DNA of 64,000 nt from Saprospiraceae bacterium (lineage in GTDB: Bacteria > Bacteroidota > Bacteroidia > Chitinophagales > Saprospiraceae). This document shows positions 36,840 to 46,091 of the stretch, in pieces. The notes under the pieces were generated by a model that ran no database searches, was not told where the DNA came from, and saw only the letters and a program-made list of their open reading frames with translations. The position numbers and the translations under genes were made by a program. Within the stretch, counting starts at the first letter, position 1. Every line of letters starts with the position of its first letter. The DNA lies in assembly GCA_016720635.1 (NCBI GenBank), contig JADKKF010000007.1:192171-256170 (forward strand), written 5' to 3'.

Positions 36840-37280
36840 ATGGATAGATTAAGTGAGATAAGCGTTTCGAAATCTTATTTATTCTACGATGGAGAATGTC
36901 CTTTATGCATACGAGCCGTTAAGTGGGTTTTGAAAAAGGATCCCAAACTGCCCGTTTTCTTCATACCTTTAAAGTCAATAAAAGACTATGTGCCATCTGA
37001 CTTATATTACAGAGAATTGGCGCAGATGGATACTGTGGTTTATTATAAAAATAAGATATTATATACCCATTCCGATGCTATTATTGAGATAGCAAGAGAT
37101 AGCAAAACTCATGTTTGTTTAATCAATTGTTTTGCGATTCTGCCGAAGGTTTTTCGTGATCTATTGTACAGAATTGTGGCAAAATACCGTTATATTTTTG
37201 TGGGAAAGGCCAATGAAAATTGTCCAATCCTAGGAAACCAAGTCCTGAAAGAACATAATAAATCAGTTGCAAATATTTAA
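36840..37280 (+). CDS. DCC-family (DUF393) thiol-disulfide oxidoreductase-like protein
   Basis: A 146-residue protein with the family signature YDGECPLC near residues 16-23 (Cys20/Cys23) after a short beta strand, then RAVKWVLKKDP and a DTVVYYKNKILYTHSDAII stretch that fits the glutaredoxin/thioredoxin-like fold predicted for DUF393. A hydrophobic C-terminal segment (FRDLLYRIVAKYRYIFVG) is common in this family. The redox partner is unknown. It starts 4 bases after lysS, so it is probably co-transcribed. Confidence 0.85.
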   Translation: MDRLSEISVSKSYLFYDGECPLCIRAVKWVLKKDPKLPVFFIPLKSIKDYVPSDLYYRELAQMDTVVYYKNKILYTHSDAIIEIARDSKTHVCLINCFAILPKVFRDLLYRIVAKYRYIFVGKANENCPILGNQVLKEHNKSVANI

Positions 37281-37336
37281 CTGAATTTATTTTAAAAGTA
37301 GCTCGTTTTTTTCTAGAATTTTAAAGTCCAATTTCT

Positions 37337-37344
37337 TAAATTTG
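37337..37344 (+). promoter_or_regulatory. -7 promoter box (TAAATTTG) of the 42-residue gene
   Basis: TAAATTTG matches TANNTTTG and ends 22 bases before the ATG at 37367. No convincing -33 element was seen. Confidence 0.45.
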
Positions 37345-37366
37345 TGTAAAAATAATAGAATTCGAT

Positions 37367-37495
37367 ATGAGTAAATTTAATACAAAAAGTAAGACCTCGG
37401 TTAAGGACAAAAAAGAACAACAACGGTTTTTTATGTACGCAGGTATCGTAACATTAGTATTGTTAGTCATCATTTACATGGTGTACAATAGCTAA
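37367..37495 (+). CDS. small single-pass membrane protein (42 aa)
   Basis: ATG at 37367, TAA at 37493. The product has a basic, polar N-terminal half (MSKFNTKSKTSVKDKKEQQR) and one hydrophobic helix at about residues 21-40 (FFMYAGIVTLVLLVIIYMVY), ending NS. Positive-inside rules place the N terminus in the cytoplasm. A -7 box lies just upstream. It is too small for default gene callers. Small tail-like membrane proteins of this form often attach to larger membrane complexes, but no partner is indicated here. Confidence 0.6.
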   Translation: MSKFNTKSKTSVKDKKEQQRFFMYAGIVTLVLLVIIYMVYNS

Positions 37496-37508
37496 TCCTA
37501 ATCGGCAG

Positions 37509-37931
37509 CTAACGGTGCTTTTCGTCGTTTTGTTTTGACCATTCAACTATAACTTTCATCAAATTGATTATAGAGGTAAAAACCAAAAAACCAACTGTTA
37601 AAACTATATAAATAGCTTTCATTTCTGGTTTTTGAAGAATTGACTCTTTTGTGCATAAATATGTACTCAATGCACCCATAACTACTATGAAAATATAAGC
37701 AGTGCTTGATTTTCCTATGTATTGATTGGTGTTTGGAGCCGACAATCCAAGGATTGGATTGAACATTATAAAAACCATAACTACAGCAAACATTGAGATC
37801 CAATAGTGTTGAAAATTATCTGGGGTCATAAGCCCTACTAACCACGCTAATTTTAAACTTATATGAAACAGTAGTATTAATCCAATAGGTATAATTGCCT
37901 GGCGGTAAGGATTCTTCAGGTTAATTTTCAT
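37509..37931 (-). CDS. four-helix membrane protein, unknown function
   Basis: A 140-residue protein with four likely membrane helices (about 13-33, 45-60, 77-90 and 105-127) and short charged termini (MKINLKNPYRQ; EWSKQNDEKHR). I do not recognise a family. It lies 65 bases downstream of a peptide-binding lipoprotein gene on the same strand and ends 14 bases from the small plus-strand gene, convergently. Confidence 0.6.
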   Translation of the reverse strand: MKINLKNPYRQAIIPIGLILLFHISLKLAWLVGLMTPDNFQHYWISMFAVVMVFIMFNPILGLSAPNTNQYIGKSSTAYIFIVVMGALSTYLCTKESILQKPEMKAIYIVLTVGFLVFTSIINLMKVIVEWSKQNDEKHR

Positions 37932-37996
37932 ATTTGATATTTTTTCATCAATCGAGATATATTAAATAAAAGTAAATTATAAAAATGAGTATTGAG

Positions 37997-39607
37997 TTAC
38001 TCCAAAGTAATGTACTTAAATTTTGGGATATTAAGCGGGTTTGAATGCAAGTTTTTGATTCTATTTGAATATATCAAGGCAGATTTATCGTAAAACAATG
38101 GAATCAAAGGAACATTTTCGATTAAAATTTCCTCCATTCTTCGGCTTAGATCTTTCTTTTTATTGAAATCACTTTCGCCTAAAAAATTTAAATACAAAGC
38201 ATCGAATTCTTCATTTTTAAACCTTGTATAATTTGGAGGAGCTCCGTTTTTGCTATAAAATACAGAGAAAAAGTTCTCAGCATCAGGATAATCACCGATC
38301 CATGATCCTCTAAAAAAAGAAACATTGCCTTGCCTCATCCCTTCTCTTAACGTTGCAGCATCCATCAATTGCAACTCTACAGTCACCCCAATTTCTGCCA
38401 ATTGTCTCGCGATGGTCGTGCACAGATCCAAATAATCCTTGCTCAGATTAAGAGTAATTTTAATTGGTGCCCGACCGAATTCTGATATCATTTTCTTTGC
38501 TTTCACTGGATCATAAACATTACCAACCAGTTTGTCGTCGAAAGTCGATAATCCGTTGGGACAGAATCCAGCATAAGCAGGTGTTCCGATACTATTTCTC
38601 AATACCCTAACCAAAGTTTGTTTATCTATGGCTAATGCTATGGCACGACGTATGCGAATGTCTTTCAATGGGTGACCTTCTGGCAAATTTGTCACATTGA
38701 AACCTAAATATTCTGTATTTAAAAAGGGCGCAGAACTGAAGATTAATTTGTCTCGATAATGCGACTTTAACTTTCCTTCCTCATCTAATAAATCATAAGC
38801 ATATGAACTTTCAATGCCACTCATTAGGTGAATATTTCCGCTTTTTAATTCGACAAAAGCCGTATTTCTATCTTGTATATTAGTCACTCGGATTCCTTCT
38901 ATTTTGGGCCATCCTTTCTCATAGTATTGATTGTTTTTTGTTAAAAATAGCCCCTGCCCTTCTATCCATTTTTTAAAAATAAACGGCCCTGTCCCAACTG
39001 GGTTTTTTCTAAAATCACTTCCATAATACGCAACTGCTTCCTGAGGAATCACAGAACAATATGGCATCGTCAAGAGTCCCAAAAGAGGAGCAAATGGTCT
39101 TTGCAACTTTATCTCAAAAGTACTGTCATTCAAGGCAACAAATGGCCTCAGTGTATCAACCAAACCATTAAAAATCCAACTCCCTGGAGACGCAACTTTT
39201 TTATCAATTATCCGGTTGAAAGAAAAGACAATGTCATTAGCGACCACTCTCCTAGCACCGTTAGGAAAACACTTATTTTTCTGAAAAAAAACATCATCTC
39301 TTAGCGTAAAAACGACCTTCAACCTGTCTTTTGAAATCTCCCAAGACTTGGCTATCGCTGGTATTATGCCTCCAGAATCATTGAGGCTCACCAGACCATT
39401 GAATATATGATCTATCACCCAAACATTCGCTTGGCTTCTTGCAAAAGCTGGATCCAAGGAGGTGATGGCATTGTGTTGGTTATATACCAGTATATTGTCG
39501 TTAGGAGTCTTCTTTCCTTGATAGCAATAGCTCAAGATAGCCACCGCTATAAGACCTATTATAAAGTTCCGTATATTCCTATTAAGCATCTTCTGTAAGG
39601 CTATCAT
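37997..39607 (-). CDS. peptide/nickel ABC transporter-type substrate-binding lipoprotein (SBP_bac_5)
   Basis: A 536-residue extracytoplasmic solute-binding protein of the OppA/DppA cluster C type. The N-terminal membrane segment ends in a loose lipobox (ILSYC). ATG at 39589 would give a tidier signal (MLNRNIRNFIIGL). Family segments are SLDPAFARSQANVWVIDHIFNGLV near 50-73, GTGPFIFKKW, LGFNVTNLPEGHPLKDIRIRRAIALAIDKQ near 305-334, and the closing region with LSRRMEEILIENVPLIPLFYDKS. It probably binds oligopeptides or similar. No permease or ATPase gene is nearby, so the transporter partner must lie elsewhere. Confidence 0.88.
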   Translation of the reverse strand: MIALQKMLNRNIRNFIIGLIAVAILSYCYQGKKTPNDNILVYNQHNAITSLDPAFARSQANVWVIDHIFNGLVSLNDSGGIIPAIAKSWEISKDRLKVVFTLRDDVFFQKNKCFPNGARRVVANDIVFSFNRIIDKKVASPGSWIFNGLVDTLRPFVALNDSTFEIKLQRPFAPLLGLLTMPYCSVIPQEAVAYYGSDFRKNPVGTGPFIFKKWIEGQGLFLTKNNQYYEKGWPKIEGIRVTNIQDRNTAFVELKSGNIHLMSGIESSYAYDLLDEEGKLKSHYRDKLIFSSAPFLNTEYLGFNVTNLPEGHPLKDIRIRRAIALAIDKQTLVRVLRNSIGTPAYAGFCPNGLSTFDDKLVGNVYDPVKAKKMISEFGRAPIKITLNLSKDYLDLCTTIARQLAEIGVTVELQLMDAATLREGMRQGNVSFFRGSWIGDYPDAENFFSVFYSKNGAPPNYTRFKNEEFDALYLNFLGESDFNKKKDLSRRMEEILIENVPLIPLFYDKSALIYSNRIKNLHSNPLNIPKFKYITLE

Positions 39608-39666
39608 GCCGTAAAATTACACTTTTATTTTTTACGTCATAATTATAAAATAAGGGGTATTTTGAT

Positions 39667-39674
39667 TATTTTTG
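39667..39674 (+). promoter_or_regulatory. -7 promoter box (TATTTTTG) of the acyl-CoA dehydrogenase gene
   Basis: TATTTTTG matches TANNTTTG. Transcription would begin near 39681, downstream of the possible TTG start at 39672 and upstream of ATG 39693; this decides the start codon of the gene. Confidence 0.55.
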
Positions 39675-39692
39675 CCCAGTAAAAACAAGTTT

Positions 39693-40826
39693 ATGACGGA
39701 AAACAACGAAATGATACGCCAATCGGCGAAAGATTTTGCAGAAGCGCATATTCGCCCTCATGTGATGGAGTGGGATGAAAGCCAGTTTTTTCCCGTTGAC
39801 TTGATGAGAAAGTTAGGACAACATGGATTCTTAGGCGTGTTGGTTCCAGAATCCTATGGTGGCAGTGGTCTTGGTTATCAAGAATATGTTACAGTAATAG
39901 AGGAGATCGCCAAAGTCTGTTCATCCATCGGACTTTCTGTAGCAGCGCATAACTCGCTCTGTACGGGTCATATACTTTATTTCGGAAATGAAGAGCAAAA
40001 ACAAAAATACCTTCCATTACTAGCGACAGGTCGGGCAATTGGTGCTTGGGGATTGACAGAGCCAAATACAGGTAGCGATGCTGGTCGTATGCAATGTGTC
40101 GCCACAAGAGATGGAGATGATTTTATATTAAATGGCACTAAATGTTGGATTACACACGGTATCTCAAGTGAAATAGTTGTAGTCATCGCACGTACGGGAG
40201 AACTGCTCGATAGCAAGGGCATGACAGCTTTTATCGTAGAGAGGGGAACGCCTGGATTTTATGCTGGTAAAAAAGAAAATAAGCTCGGTATGAGAGCTTC
40301 GGAAACTTCTGAATTGATTTTCGATCAATGCAGAATTCATAAATCTCAGGTCTTAGGTGAAGTTGGGCAGGGGTTTGTCCAAGCAATGAAAGTACTTGAT
40401 GGTGGAAGAATTTCCATCGCTGCGCTCTCGTTGGGTATCGCCAAAGGCTCCTATGAAGCCTCAGTTAAATATGCCAAAGAAAGGCAACAATTCGGTAAAT
40501 CCATATCGGAATTCCAAGGGATTGGCTTTAAATTGGCAGATATGGCAATCAAGATTCAAGCTGCTGAATTATTAATAAGACAAGCAGCCGACTTGAAGAA
40601 TAATCATAAGAAGATGATCAAAGAATCCGCCATGGCTAAGTATTATGCTTCTGAAATATGCGTAGAAGTAGCGACTGATGCGGTTCAAATTCACGGTGGA
40701 TATGGCTATACCAAGGATTTCCCAGTCGAAAAATTCTATAGAGACTCTAAGCTATGTACGATAGGAGAAGGCACTTCAGAAATCCAAAAATTGGTCATTA
40801 GCCGAGAAATACTTAAAGAAAGCTGA
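39693..40826 (+). CDS. acyl-CoA dehydrogenase
   Basis: A 377-residue FAD enzyme for the first step of beta-oxidation or branched-chain/short-chain acyl-CoA breakdown. Signature blocks are GAWGLTEPNTGSDAG near 124-138, FILNGTKCWITHG near 149-161, ERQQFGKSISEFQGIGFKLADM near 270-291, QIHGGYGYTKDFPVEKFYRD near 335-354, and the catalytic Glu in IGEGTSEIQK near 360-369. I chose ATG 39693 over an upstream in-frame TTG at 39672 because a -7 box covers the TTG. It belongs with the thiolase and enoyl-CoA hydratase functionally, though not in one operon. Confidence 0.94.
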   Translation: MTENNEMIRQSAKDFAEAHIRPHVMEWDESQFFPVDLMRKLGQHGFLGVLVPESYGGSGLGYQEYVTVIEEIAKVCSSIGLSVAAHNSLCTGHILYFGNEEQKQKYLPLLATGRAIGAWGLTEPNTGSDAGRMQCVATRDGDDFILNGTKCWITHGISSEIVVVIARTGELLDSKGMTAFIVERGTPGFYAGKKENKLGMRASETSELIFDQCRIHKSQVLGEVGQGFVQAMKVLDGGRISIAALSLGIAKGSYEASVKYAKERQQFGKSISEFQGIGFKLADMAIKIQAAELLIRQAADLKNNHKKMIKESAMAKYYASEICVEVATDAVQIHGGYGYTKDFPVEKFYRDSKLCTIGEGTSEIQKLVISREILKES

Positions 40827-40847
40827 TTTAACTTTTAATCTTTAATA

Positions 40848-42122
40848 TCATTCTTCCCCTTCCAATAGTTTGACCGTTGGGATTGCTGATCCAGCTATTC
40901 CTTTTACTGACCCATAAAAGCTGGACATATTGAGAAGCACTTTTTCGATTTGTTTTTCTCGTTCCTTCCAGTTTTTTTGCATTTGCATTTGCTCTCTGAG
41001 GATGCTTTCTTTCATAGAAATAAAACCCTCCATGACGGCCTCTAACTGATGTTTAAACTCCGTGCTGCATAAATAATCGTACAACATATGCATTTTCTCA
41101 CCACGATTGCTTTGTGAATGCATCGCCTCTCCTACCCGCAATATGCTATCTCTCAAAGCCAAAACCAATCCTTTGTACACATGGAATGTGCAAATCCAAA
41201 TTCCATCTATCTGGATGATATCTTTGGCTCCTTTGGGCATGGTTTTAGTGATGATTATACCAATGTCTGCTTGAGCATGTAATCGATCGTGTTTCAATTT
41301 TTCCACCCAATCATTGGAGAAATCTTTTGTTCTTTTAGATTCATAGATGATCGAACCAACATTATGTCCGCTATGGTCAAATACTTTCTGAATGCAATCT
41401 GCGCCCTTAACGCCTTTAGGCACTTCGAGAATTTCATCGTAAGGAAACAAAGCCACCAATTCTCGCTCCAAAACGATTTCCTGCACTTCTCCCTGCATCT
41501 GCATGCTGCCCTGATCAGCCTTGCGGGTCGCTTCTTCCAATTGTTTTTTAATTTGTTCGATTTGCATATCTTTTTCGGCCAATTTGAGTTTAGACCTCGA
41601 ATCCTCTTCTTCCTTTATTCTGGCCAATTCTGCTTGGATTTTTTGCGAAAAATCCTTTTCGGCTTTGAACAATATTTTTTCTTCTTGAAGCATCATCTCA
41701 CGCTTTAATCGTTCGTGTTCGACTGAAAGCTGTTGCCCTTTCTTGATCAATTCAGAGGCATCTTGGTTATCTTTTTTGAGAGCATTTATCAATGCTTCGT
41801 TTTCTGCGATAATCTTTTTCCTTAATCCATCCTCCAGTTGGCTTTTTTCCTTGACTAGAAGATCTTGGACGCTGTCATTGATGATTCTTTGGATCTCAGC
41901 ATCTTTCTTCTTTAATTCTTCCTCATATGCGACCATTTTCTTTTGAGTTTCCAAGTTCTTGGCCTCTGCTTTTTTAAAACGAATGGCTAAGTCTCCTCTT
42001 TTTTCATCAAATTCTTTTTGTAGCCGCAAGGCTATTTGAGCCTCTAGCTTGGTAGAGAGGATCGTGTTTACATCGATAACCGTCTTACATTTGGGGCAAG
42101 TTATCTGATTTTGATTATTCAT
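40848..42122 (-). CDS. DUF2130 coiled-coil protein
   Basis: A 424-residue protein. A short N-terminal CPKC motif (residues 9-12) suggests a half zinc ribbon. A long charged coiled coil spans about 25-215, and the DUF2130 domain follows (ELVALFPYDEILEVPKGVKGADCIQKV; SIIYESKRTKDFSNDWVEKLK; ADIGIIITKTMPKG). The YESKRTK and AQADIGIIIT pattern resembles PD-(D/E)xK nuclease folds, so nucleic-acid binding or cutting is plausible, but no activity is established for the family. It is convergent with the acyl-CoA dehydrogenase. Confidence 0.85.
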   Translation of the reverse strand: MNNQNQITCPKCKTVIDVNTILSTKLEAQIALRLQKEFDEKRGDLAIRFKKAEAKNLETQKKMVAYEEELKKKDAEIQRIINDSVQDLLVKEKSQLEDGLRKKIIAENEALINALKKDNQDASELIKKGQQLSVEHERLKREMMLQEEKILFKAEKDFSQKIQAELARIKEEEDSRSKLKLAEKDMQIEQIKKQLEEATRKADQGSMQMQGEVQEIVLERELVALFPYDEILEVPKGVKGADCIQKVFDHSGHNVGSIIYESKRTKDFSNDWVEKLKHDRLHAQADIGIIITKTMPKGAKDIIQIDGIWICTFHVYKGLVLALRDSILRVGEAMHSQSNRGEKMHMLYDYLCSTEFKHQLEAVMEGFISMKESILREQMQMQKNWKEREKQIEKVLLNMSSFYGSVKGIAGSAIPTVKLLEGEE

Positions 42123-42153
42123 ATTATAATATTAATTATATAAAGAATTTTCA

Positions 42154-42161
42154 TAGCTTTG
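42154..42161 (+). promoter_or_regulatory. -7 promoter box (TAGCTTTG) before the 69-residue membrane protein gene
   Basis: TAGCTTTG matches TANNTTTG, 60 bases before ATG 42222. Confidence 0.45.
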
Positions 42162-42221
42162 CATGAATAAAAATAGTTGTTTTCAACAAATTTATGATTA
42201 ATCCATTTAAATTATATAAAT

Positions 42222-42431
42222 ATGTCTAAAAAAGAAGCATTTACTTTGGGTGGATTTTTGCTGTTTATCATTGGTTTTCTATCTTTGATACTATGGTTTG
42301 TTGGGATGCAAATAAGTTTCCTTTCATTTTTAGACCAATGGGGGCCTTTATCCCAATTGGCTTGGAGAGGACTTTGTATCGTCGTAGGACTTGTGACGAT
42401 TTACATTTCAAAAACCGATTTTACTGTTTAA
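42222..42431 (+). CDS. two-helix small membrane protein
   Basis: A 69-residue protein with a short basic N terminus (MSKKEAF), one membrane helix at about 10-29, a WGPLSQLAWR turn and a second helix at about 49-62, ending KTDFTV. Family unknown. It has its own -7 box and lies 46 bases before the TMTC-like gene, which also has its own box. Confidence 0.55.
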   Translation: MSKKEAFTLGGFLLFIIGFLSLILWFVGMQISFLSFLDQWGPLSQLAWRGLCIVVGLVTIYISKTDFTV

Positions 42432-42461
42432 TTTATAAGAATAAATTTTATTTCAAGCGTA

Positions 42462-42469
42462 TAATTTTG
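42462..42469 (+). promoter_or_regulatory. -7 promoter box (TAATTTTG) of the TMTC-like/recN operon
   Basis: TAATTTTG matches TANNTTTG and ends only 8 bases before ATG 42478, so the message would be leaderless or nearly so. Confidence 0.4.
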
Positions 42470-42477
42470 CGTCTAAG

Positions 42478-44421
42478 ATGAAACCACAACCTAAGAAAGC
42501 CCAAAACAACACAGTCAGGCAAAATCCCACAAAACAGCCATCGCCTAGGGCAAACATCGAAAAAAAACCAAGAGAAGGGTGGTTTTTGGCTTTATTGATA
42601 GTCTTAATCATTACTGGGATAGCCCATTATGGTGGTCTTAACAATGATTTTGTCAACTGGGATGATCAAGCCAATATCATAGAAAACAAGCAGATTCGAT
42701 CGACTTCATGGGAGAATATCAAAGAAATCTTCACCAGCGATGTCATCGGTAACTACAACCCACTACCAATCTTAACTTTTGCCTATGAATACAAGTATTT
42801 TGGCCTAGAACCTTTAATTTATCACTTTAATAACTGGTGGTTACACCTTTTGAATGTTGTTTTGGTGTTTTTTGTGCTGCGACGTCTGGGATTGAGTAGA
42901 AATGCCACGTTTATAGTTGCATTGCTTTTTGGTATTCATCCAATGAGAGTGGAGTCAGTAGCATGGGCAACAGAACGAAAAGACGTATTATTTGGAATAT
43001 TTTATTGGGCATCCATTTTATGCTATATCAAATATATTCAGGAGAAGAAAAATCTTTATTTCTTTCTGATATTTCCATTATTTGCCCTTTCTCTTTTTGC
43101 CAAAATCCAAGCGGTATCACTTCCGCTGAGCTTACTTTGTATAGATTATTTTCTCAAAAGGGAAATGTCTTGGAAGTGGATTTGGGAAAAAATTCCTTTT
43201 TTCATCATGTCTTTGGTGATTGGACTTGTCAATATTTATATGCTAAAGGAGAATAAATCCATAGGCGATACTGTCACGACTTATGCCATGTGGCAAAGGC
43301 TTTTCATTGGAAGTACCGCTTATTTGGTTTATCTGTACAAGGTGATATTTCCATATCCTATGTACGCAATGTATCCATATCCCAATTCGATACCAGCATA
43401 TTATTATCCGACCATGCTAGCTGCTTTTGGTATGATGTATTTGATGTGGTATAGTTATAAGAATGACAAAAGAGCTATACTTTTTGGTACCATGTTTTTT
43501 ACCGTAAATATTGTTTTCTTATTACAAATCGTAGGTGCTGGTCAAGGGCTTTTTGCTGATCGTTTTTCTTATATTGGATATTTTGGGTTATTTTTCATTG
43601 TAGGCTATTATTATGATTATTTTGTCCAAAAATATCCAAGCATTAAAAAGGTCTTGAACGGAACGAGCATTGCCGTGTTCGCAATTTTTGTAATTGCAAC
43701 AGTTATTCAAACAGAAACTTGGGCCAATGGAGGAGTTTTGTGGAAACATGTAATAAAATATGAAACTAAAGTACCCGCTCCTTTTGGAAATCTAGGTTCA
43801 TACTATCGAGAAGTAGGACAATTGGACACAGCTCTCATGTATATAAACAAGGGTCTGGTTATTTCATCGGGCAAAGACCGCGGTGGCATGTTGAATGGTA
43901 GAGGTCGTGTATATTTCCATCAAGGTAAAATCAATGAGGCTTATACAGATTATACAGATGCTATAAAATTGGACACTACGGAGGGTGAATTTTATTCCAA
44001 TAGGGCTTCTACCCTATCTCTGCTCAAGCGAAATGAAGAGGCACTCCGTGATATCAATATTGCTATTTTAAAAAAACCAGAGCACGAAAACTCATATCAA
44101 ACCCGCTTCATTGTCTTACAACAACTGGGTAAGTTCGAAGAATCAATAAAAGATATAACCACACTAATGTCCTACAGACCTACAGAAGCAGGACTTTGGA
44201 ATGAAAGGGCTAGAATGCTCAGAATCCTCAAAAGGCCGTCTGAAGCCTTGCCTGACTTGAATAAAGCGATAACAATGGCCCCCACGAATGGTTTGTATTA
44301 TTATGAAAGGGCTAGATGCTACCAAGAATTGGGAAATAAAGTTGCTGCACGTGCTGATGTCCAGATGGCACAACAATTCAAACAAGCAATTGATCCTGCC
44401 TTTTTACAATCAATCCAATAA
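42478..44421 (+). CDS. TMTC-like polytopic GT-C membrane protein with C-terminal TPR repeats
   Basis: A 647-residue protein. A basic Gln/Pro/Lys-rich cytoplasmic N terminus (1-35) is followed by about ten membrane helices (36-415). The first exported loop carries NDFVNWDDQANI near 56-67 and FTSDVIGNYNPLPILT, and FGIHPMRVESVAWATERKDVL follows near 148-168. These match the TMTC/O-mannosyltransferase-like GT-C group, where the acidic loop residues are catalytic. Residues ~430-640 form tetratricopeptide repeats (NEAYTDYTDAIKLDTTEGEFYSNRA and similar). Lipid-linked sugar transfer to proteins is likely; donor unknown. recN follows 6 bases later. Confidence 0.83.
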   Translation: MKPQPKKAQNNTVRQNPTKQPSPRANIEKKPREGWFLALLIVLIITGIAHYGGLNNDFVNWDDQANIIENKQIRSTSWENIKEIFTSDVIGNYNPLPILTFAYEYKYFGLEPLIYHFNNWWLHLLNVVLVFFVLRRLGLSRNATFIVALLFGIHPMRVESVAWATERKDVLFGIFYWASILCYIKYIQEKKNLYFFLIFPLFALSLFAKIQAVSLPLSLLCIDYFLKREMSWKWIWEKIPFFIMSLVIGLVNIYMLKENKSIGDTVTTYAMWQRLFIGSTAYLVYLYKVIFPYPMYAMYPYPNSIPAYYYPTMLAAFGMMYLMWYSYKNDKRAILFGTMFFTVNIVFLLQIVGAGQGLFADRFSYIGYFGLFFIVGYYYDYFVQKYPSIKKVLNGTSIAVFAIFVIATVIQTETWANGGVLWKHVIKYETKVPAPFGNLGSYYREVGQLDTALMYINKGLVISSGKDRGGMLNGRGRVYFHQGKINEAYTDYTDAIKLDTTEGEFYSNRASTLSLLKRNEEALRDINIAILKKPEHENSYQTRFIVLQQLGKFEESIKDITTLMSYRPTEAGLWNERARMLRILKRPSEALPDLNKAITMAPTNGLYYYERARCYQELGNKVAARADVQMAQQFKQAIDPAFLQSIQ

Positions 44422-44427
44422 AATTTA

Positions 44428-46086
44428 ATGATTAAAAAACTTTGGATTCAGAACTATGCCTTGATCGATGATCTTCAGATTAATTTTCATGAAGGGCTGA
44501 CGATTATTACTGGTGAGACTGGTGCGGGAAAATCTATTTTACTAGGAGCACTCGGTTTAATTCTGGGCGGAAGATTGGACACGAAAGCCGTCTTAAATGC
44601 GGAAAAAAAATGTCAAGTTGAAGCACTATTCGATATCGAAAGGTATGGCTTGAAAGATTTTTTTGAAGAAAATGACTTGGATTATGATGATAATACGCTG
44701 ATTCGCAGAGAGATAACTCCCAATGGAAAATCTAGAAACTTTATAAATGATACCCCTGTGTCATTGAATATTCTCAGCAGTTTTACTCAAAACTTGGTGC
44801 ATTTACATCAACAATTTGACACCACCAATATTGGAGATCGCCAGATGCAACTGCGCATGGTGGACGCTTTGGCTATGCAAAGCAAGGAGGTAGCAGAGTA
44901 TTCTTTTTTATTTAAAAAATATCAAAAATTAAAAGATGCTTATAAAGCGTTATCACTCAAATATTCCGCGGTAAACCAAGAATCGGAATTCCTAAAATTT
45001 CAAATGCAAGAGCTTTCTGATGCCAGTATTAAAGTAGGTGAAGAACAGTCTTTGAATCAAGAAATTCGCATTCTTGAAAATGCTTCAACGATTTCTATGG
45101 TAAGTTCAAAAGTTGGAAGGTTGCTCACAGAGGAAGAGAATAATTCCCTTGACCAATTGAGAGATTTGCGCCAAGAATTACATAGCATCGAAAAGTATGA
45201 TCCAAAAATTGAATCTTTGATACAGCGGTTGGAAAATTGTCAGGAGGAGTTGCGTGATATTTCTTCTGAACTGATCCAAATTTCTGAAAAAGTAGAGATT
45301 GACAATGAAAAACTGAGTAAATCAAAGGAGCGACTTGACCAAATCAATAATTTATTGCATAAATACAAAGTGTTTGGTTCAGAAGATTTGATCTCGATTT
45401 TATCAGAATGTGAAGCCAAACTGGCTTCCATTGATAATTCGGACATGGAGCTAGAACAAATGCGCCTTGAAATCACAGAAACTGAGAAAACACTAATGAA
45501 TCAAGCGGAATTGCTAAGTAAAAAAAGGATTCGATCTGTTGGTGGATTCAAAGATAAAGTGGAGGATTTGTTGCATCAATTACAGATGCCAGACGCTAAA
45601 ATGGAAATAGAAGTTCAACCAAGAAAGGAATTAGGACCTTTCGGTATCGACGATATACAGTTCTTATTCAGTGCCAATAAAGGTAGAGCCTTACAGCCCA
45701 TCAAGGACGTCGCATCAGGAGGAGAATTGTCTAGGCTCAGTTTGTGCATAGAATCGCTTGTGGCACATGCCATTCCGCTCCCTACGTTGATCTTTGATGA
45801 AATTGATTCTGGGGTCTCTGGAGAAGTAGCATGGCGTATGGGGAGCATCCTGAAGGATATGGCCACTGATCATCAAGTAATAGTCATAACCCATTCTCCA
45901 CAAGTCTCAGCCAAGTCCACACATCACTGGCACGTCAAGAAAATATCCAAGGACGGGAATACCCACACTGGCATTCTAGAATTGGATCTCGAAGCCAAAA
46001 TTTACCAGATTGCCACTATGCTTTCGAGTGATCCTCCTTCTCTCTCTGCAATAGAAACAGCAAAAGGCCTAATCAATCCAAATTAA
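44428..46086 (+). CDS. recN: DNA repair protein RecN
   Basis: A 552-residue SMC-like ATPase for double-strand break repair. Walker A GETGAGKS is at 29-36 and HLHQQFDTTNIGD lies near 128-140. Two long coiled coils (about 150-235 and 265-365) surround the hinge-like middle. The C-terminal ATPase half has DVASGGELSRLSLCIES near 428-444 and Walker B TLIFDEIDSGVSGEVA near 454-469. Length is normal. It sits between the TMTC-like gene and a sugar kinase with 5-6-base gaps, so it is in one operon with them despite unrelated function. Confidence 0.96.
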   Translation: MIKKLWIQNYALIDDLQINFHEGLTIITGETGAGKSILLGALGLILGGRLDTKAVLNAEKKCQVEALFDIERYGLKDFFEENDLDYDDNTLIRREITPNGKSRNFINDTPVSLNILSSFTQNLVHLHQQFDTTNIGDRQMQLRMVDALAMQSKEVAEYSFLFKKYQKLKDAYKALSLKYSAVNQESEFLKFQMQELSDASIKVGEEQSLNQEIRILENASTISMVSSKVGRLLTEEENNSLDQLRDLRQELHSIEKYDPKIESLIQRLENCQEELRDISSELIQISEKVEIDNEKLSKSKERLDQINNLLHKYKVFGSEDLISILSECEAKLASIDNSDMELEQMRLEITETEKTLMNQAELLSKKRIRSVGGFKDKVEDLLHQLQMPDAKMEIEVQPRKELGPFGIDDIQFLFSANKGRALQPIKDVASGGELSRLSLCIESLVAHAIPLPTLIFDEIDSGVSGEVAWRMGSILKDMATDHQVIVITHSPQVSAKSTHHWHVKKISKDGNTHTGILELDLEAKIYQIATMLSSDPPSLSAIETAKGLINPN

Positions 46087-46091
46087 TTCTG

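Noticed and set aside
39672..39692. Upstream TTG start for the acyl-CoA dehydrogenase
   Set aside because: The TTG lies inside a -7 promoter box; ATG 39693 begins right after the expected transcript start and matches typical N termini.
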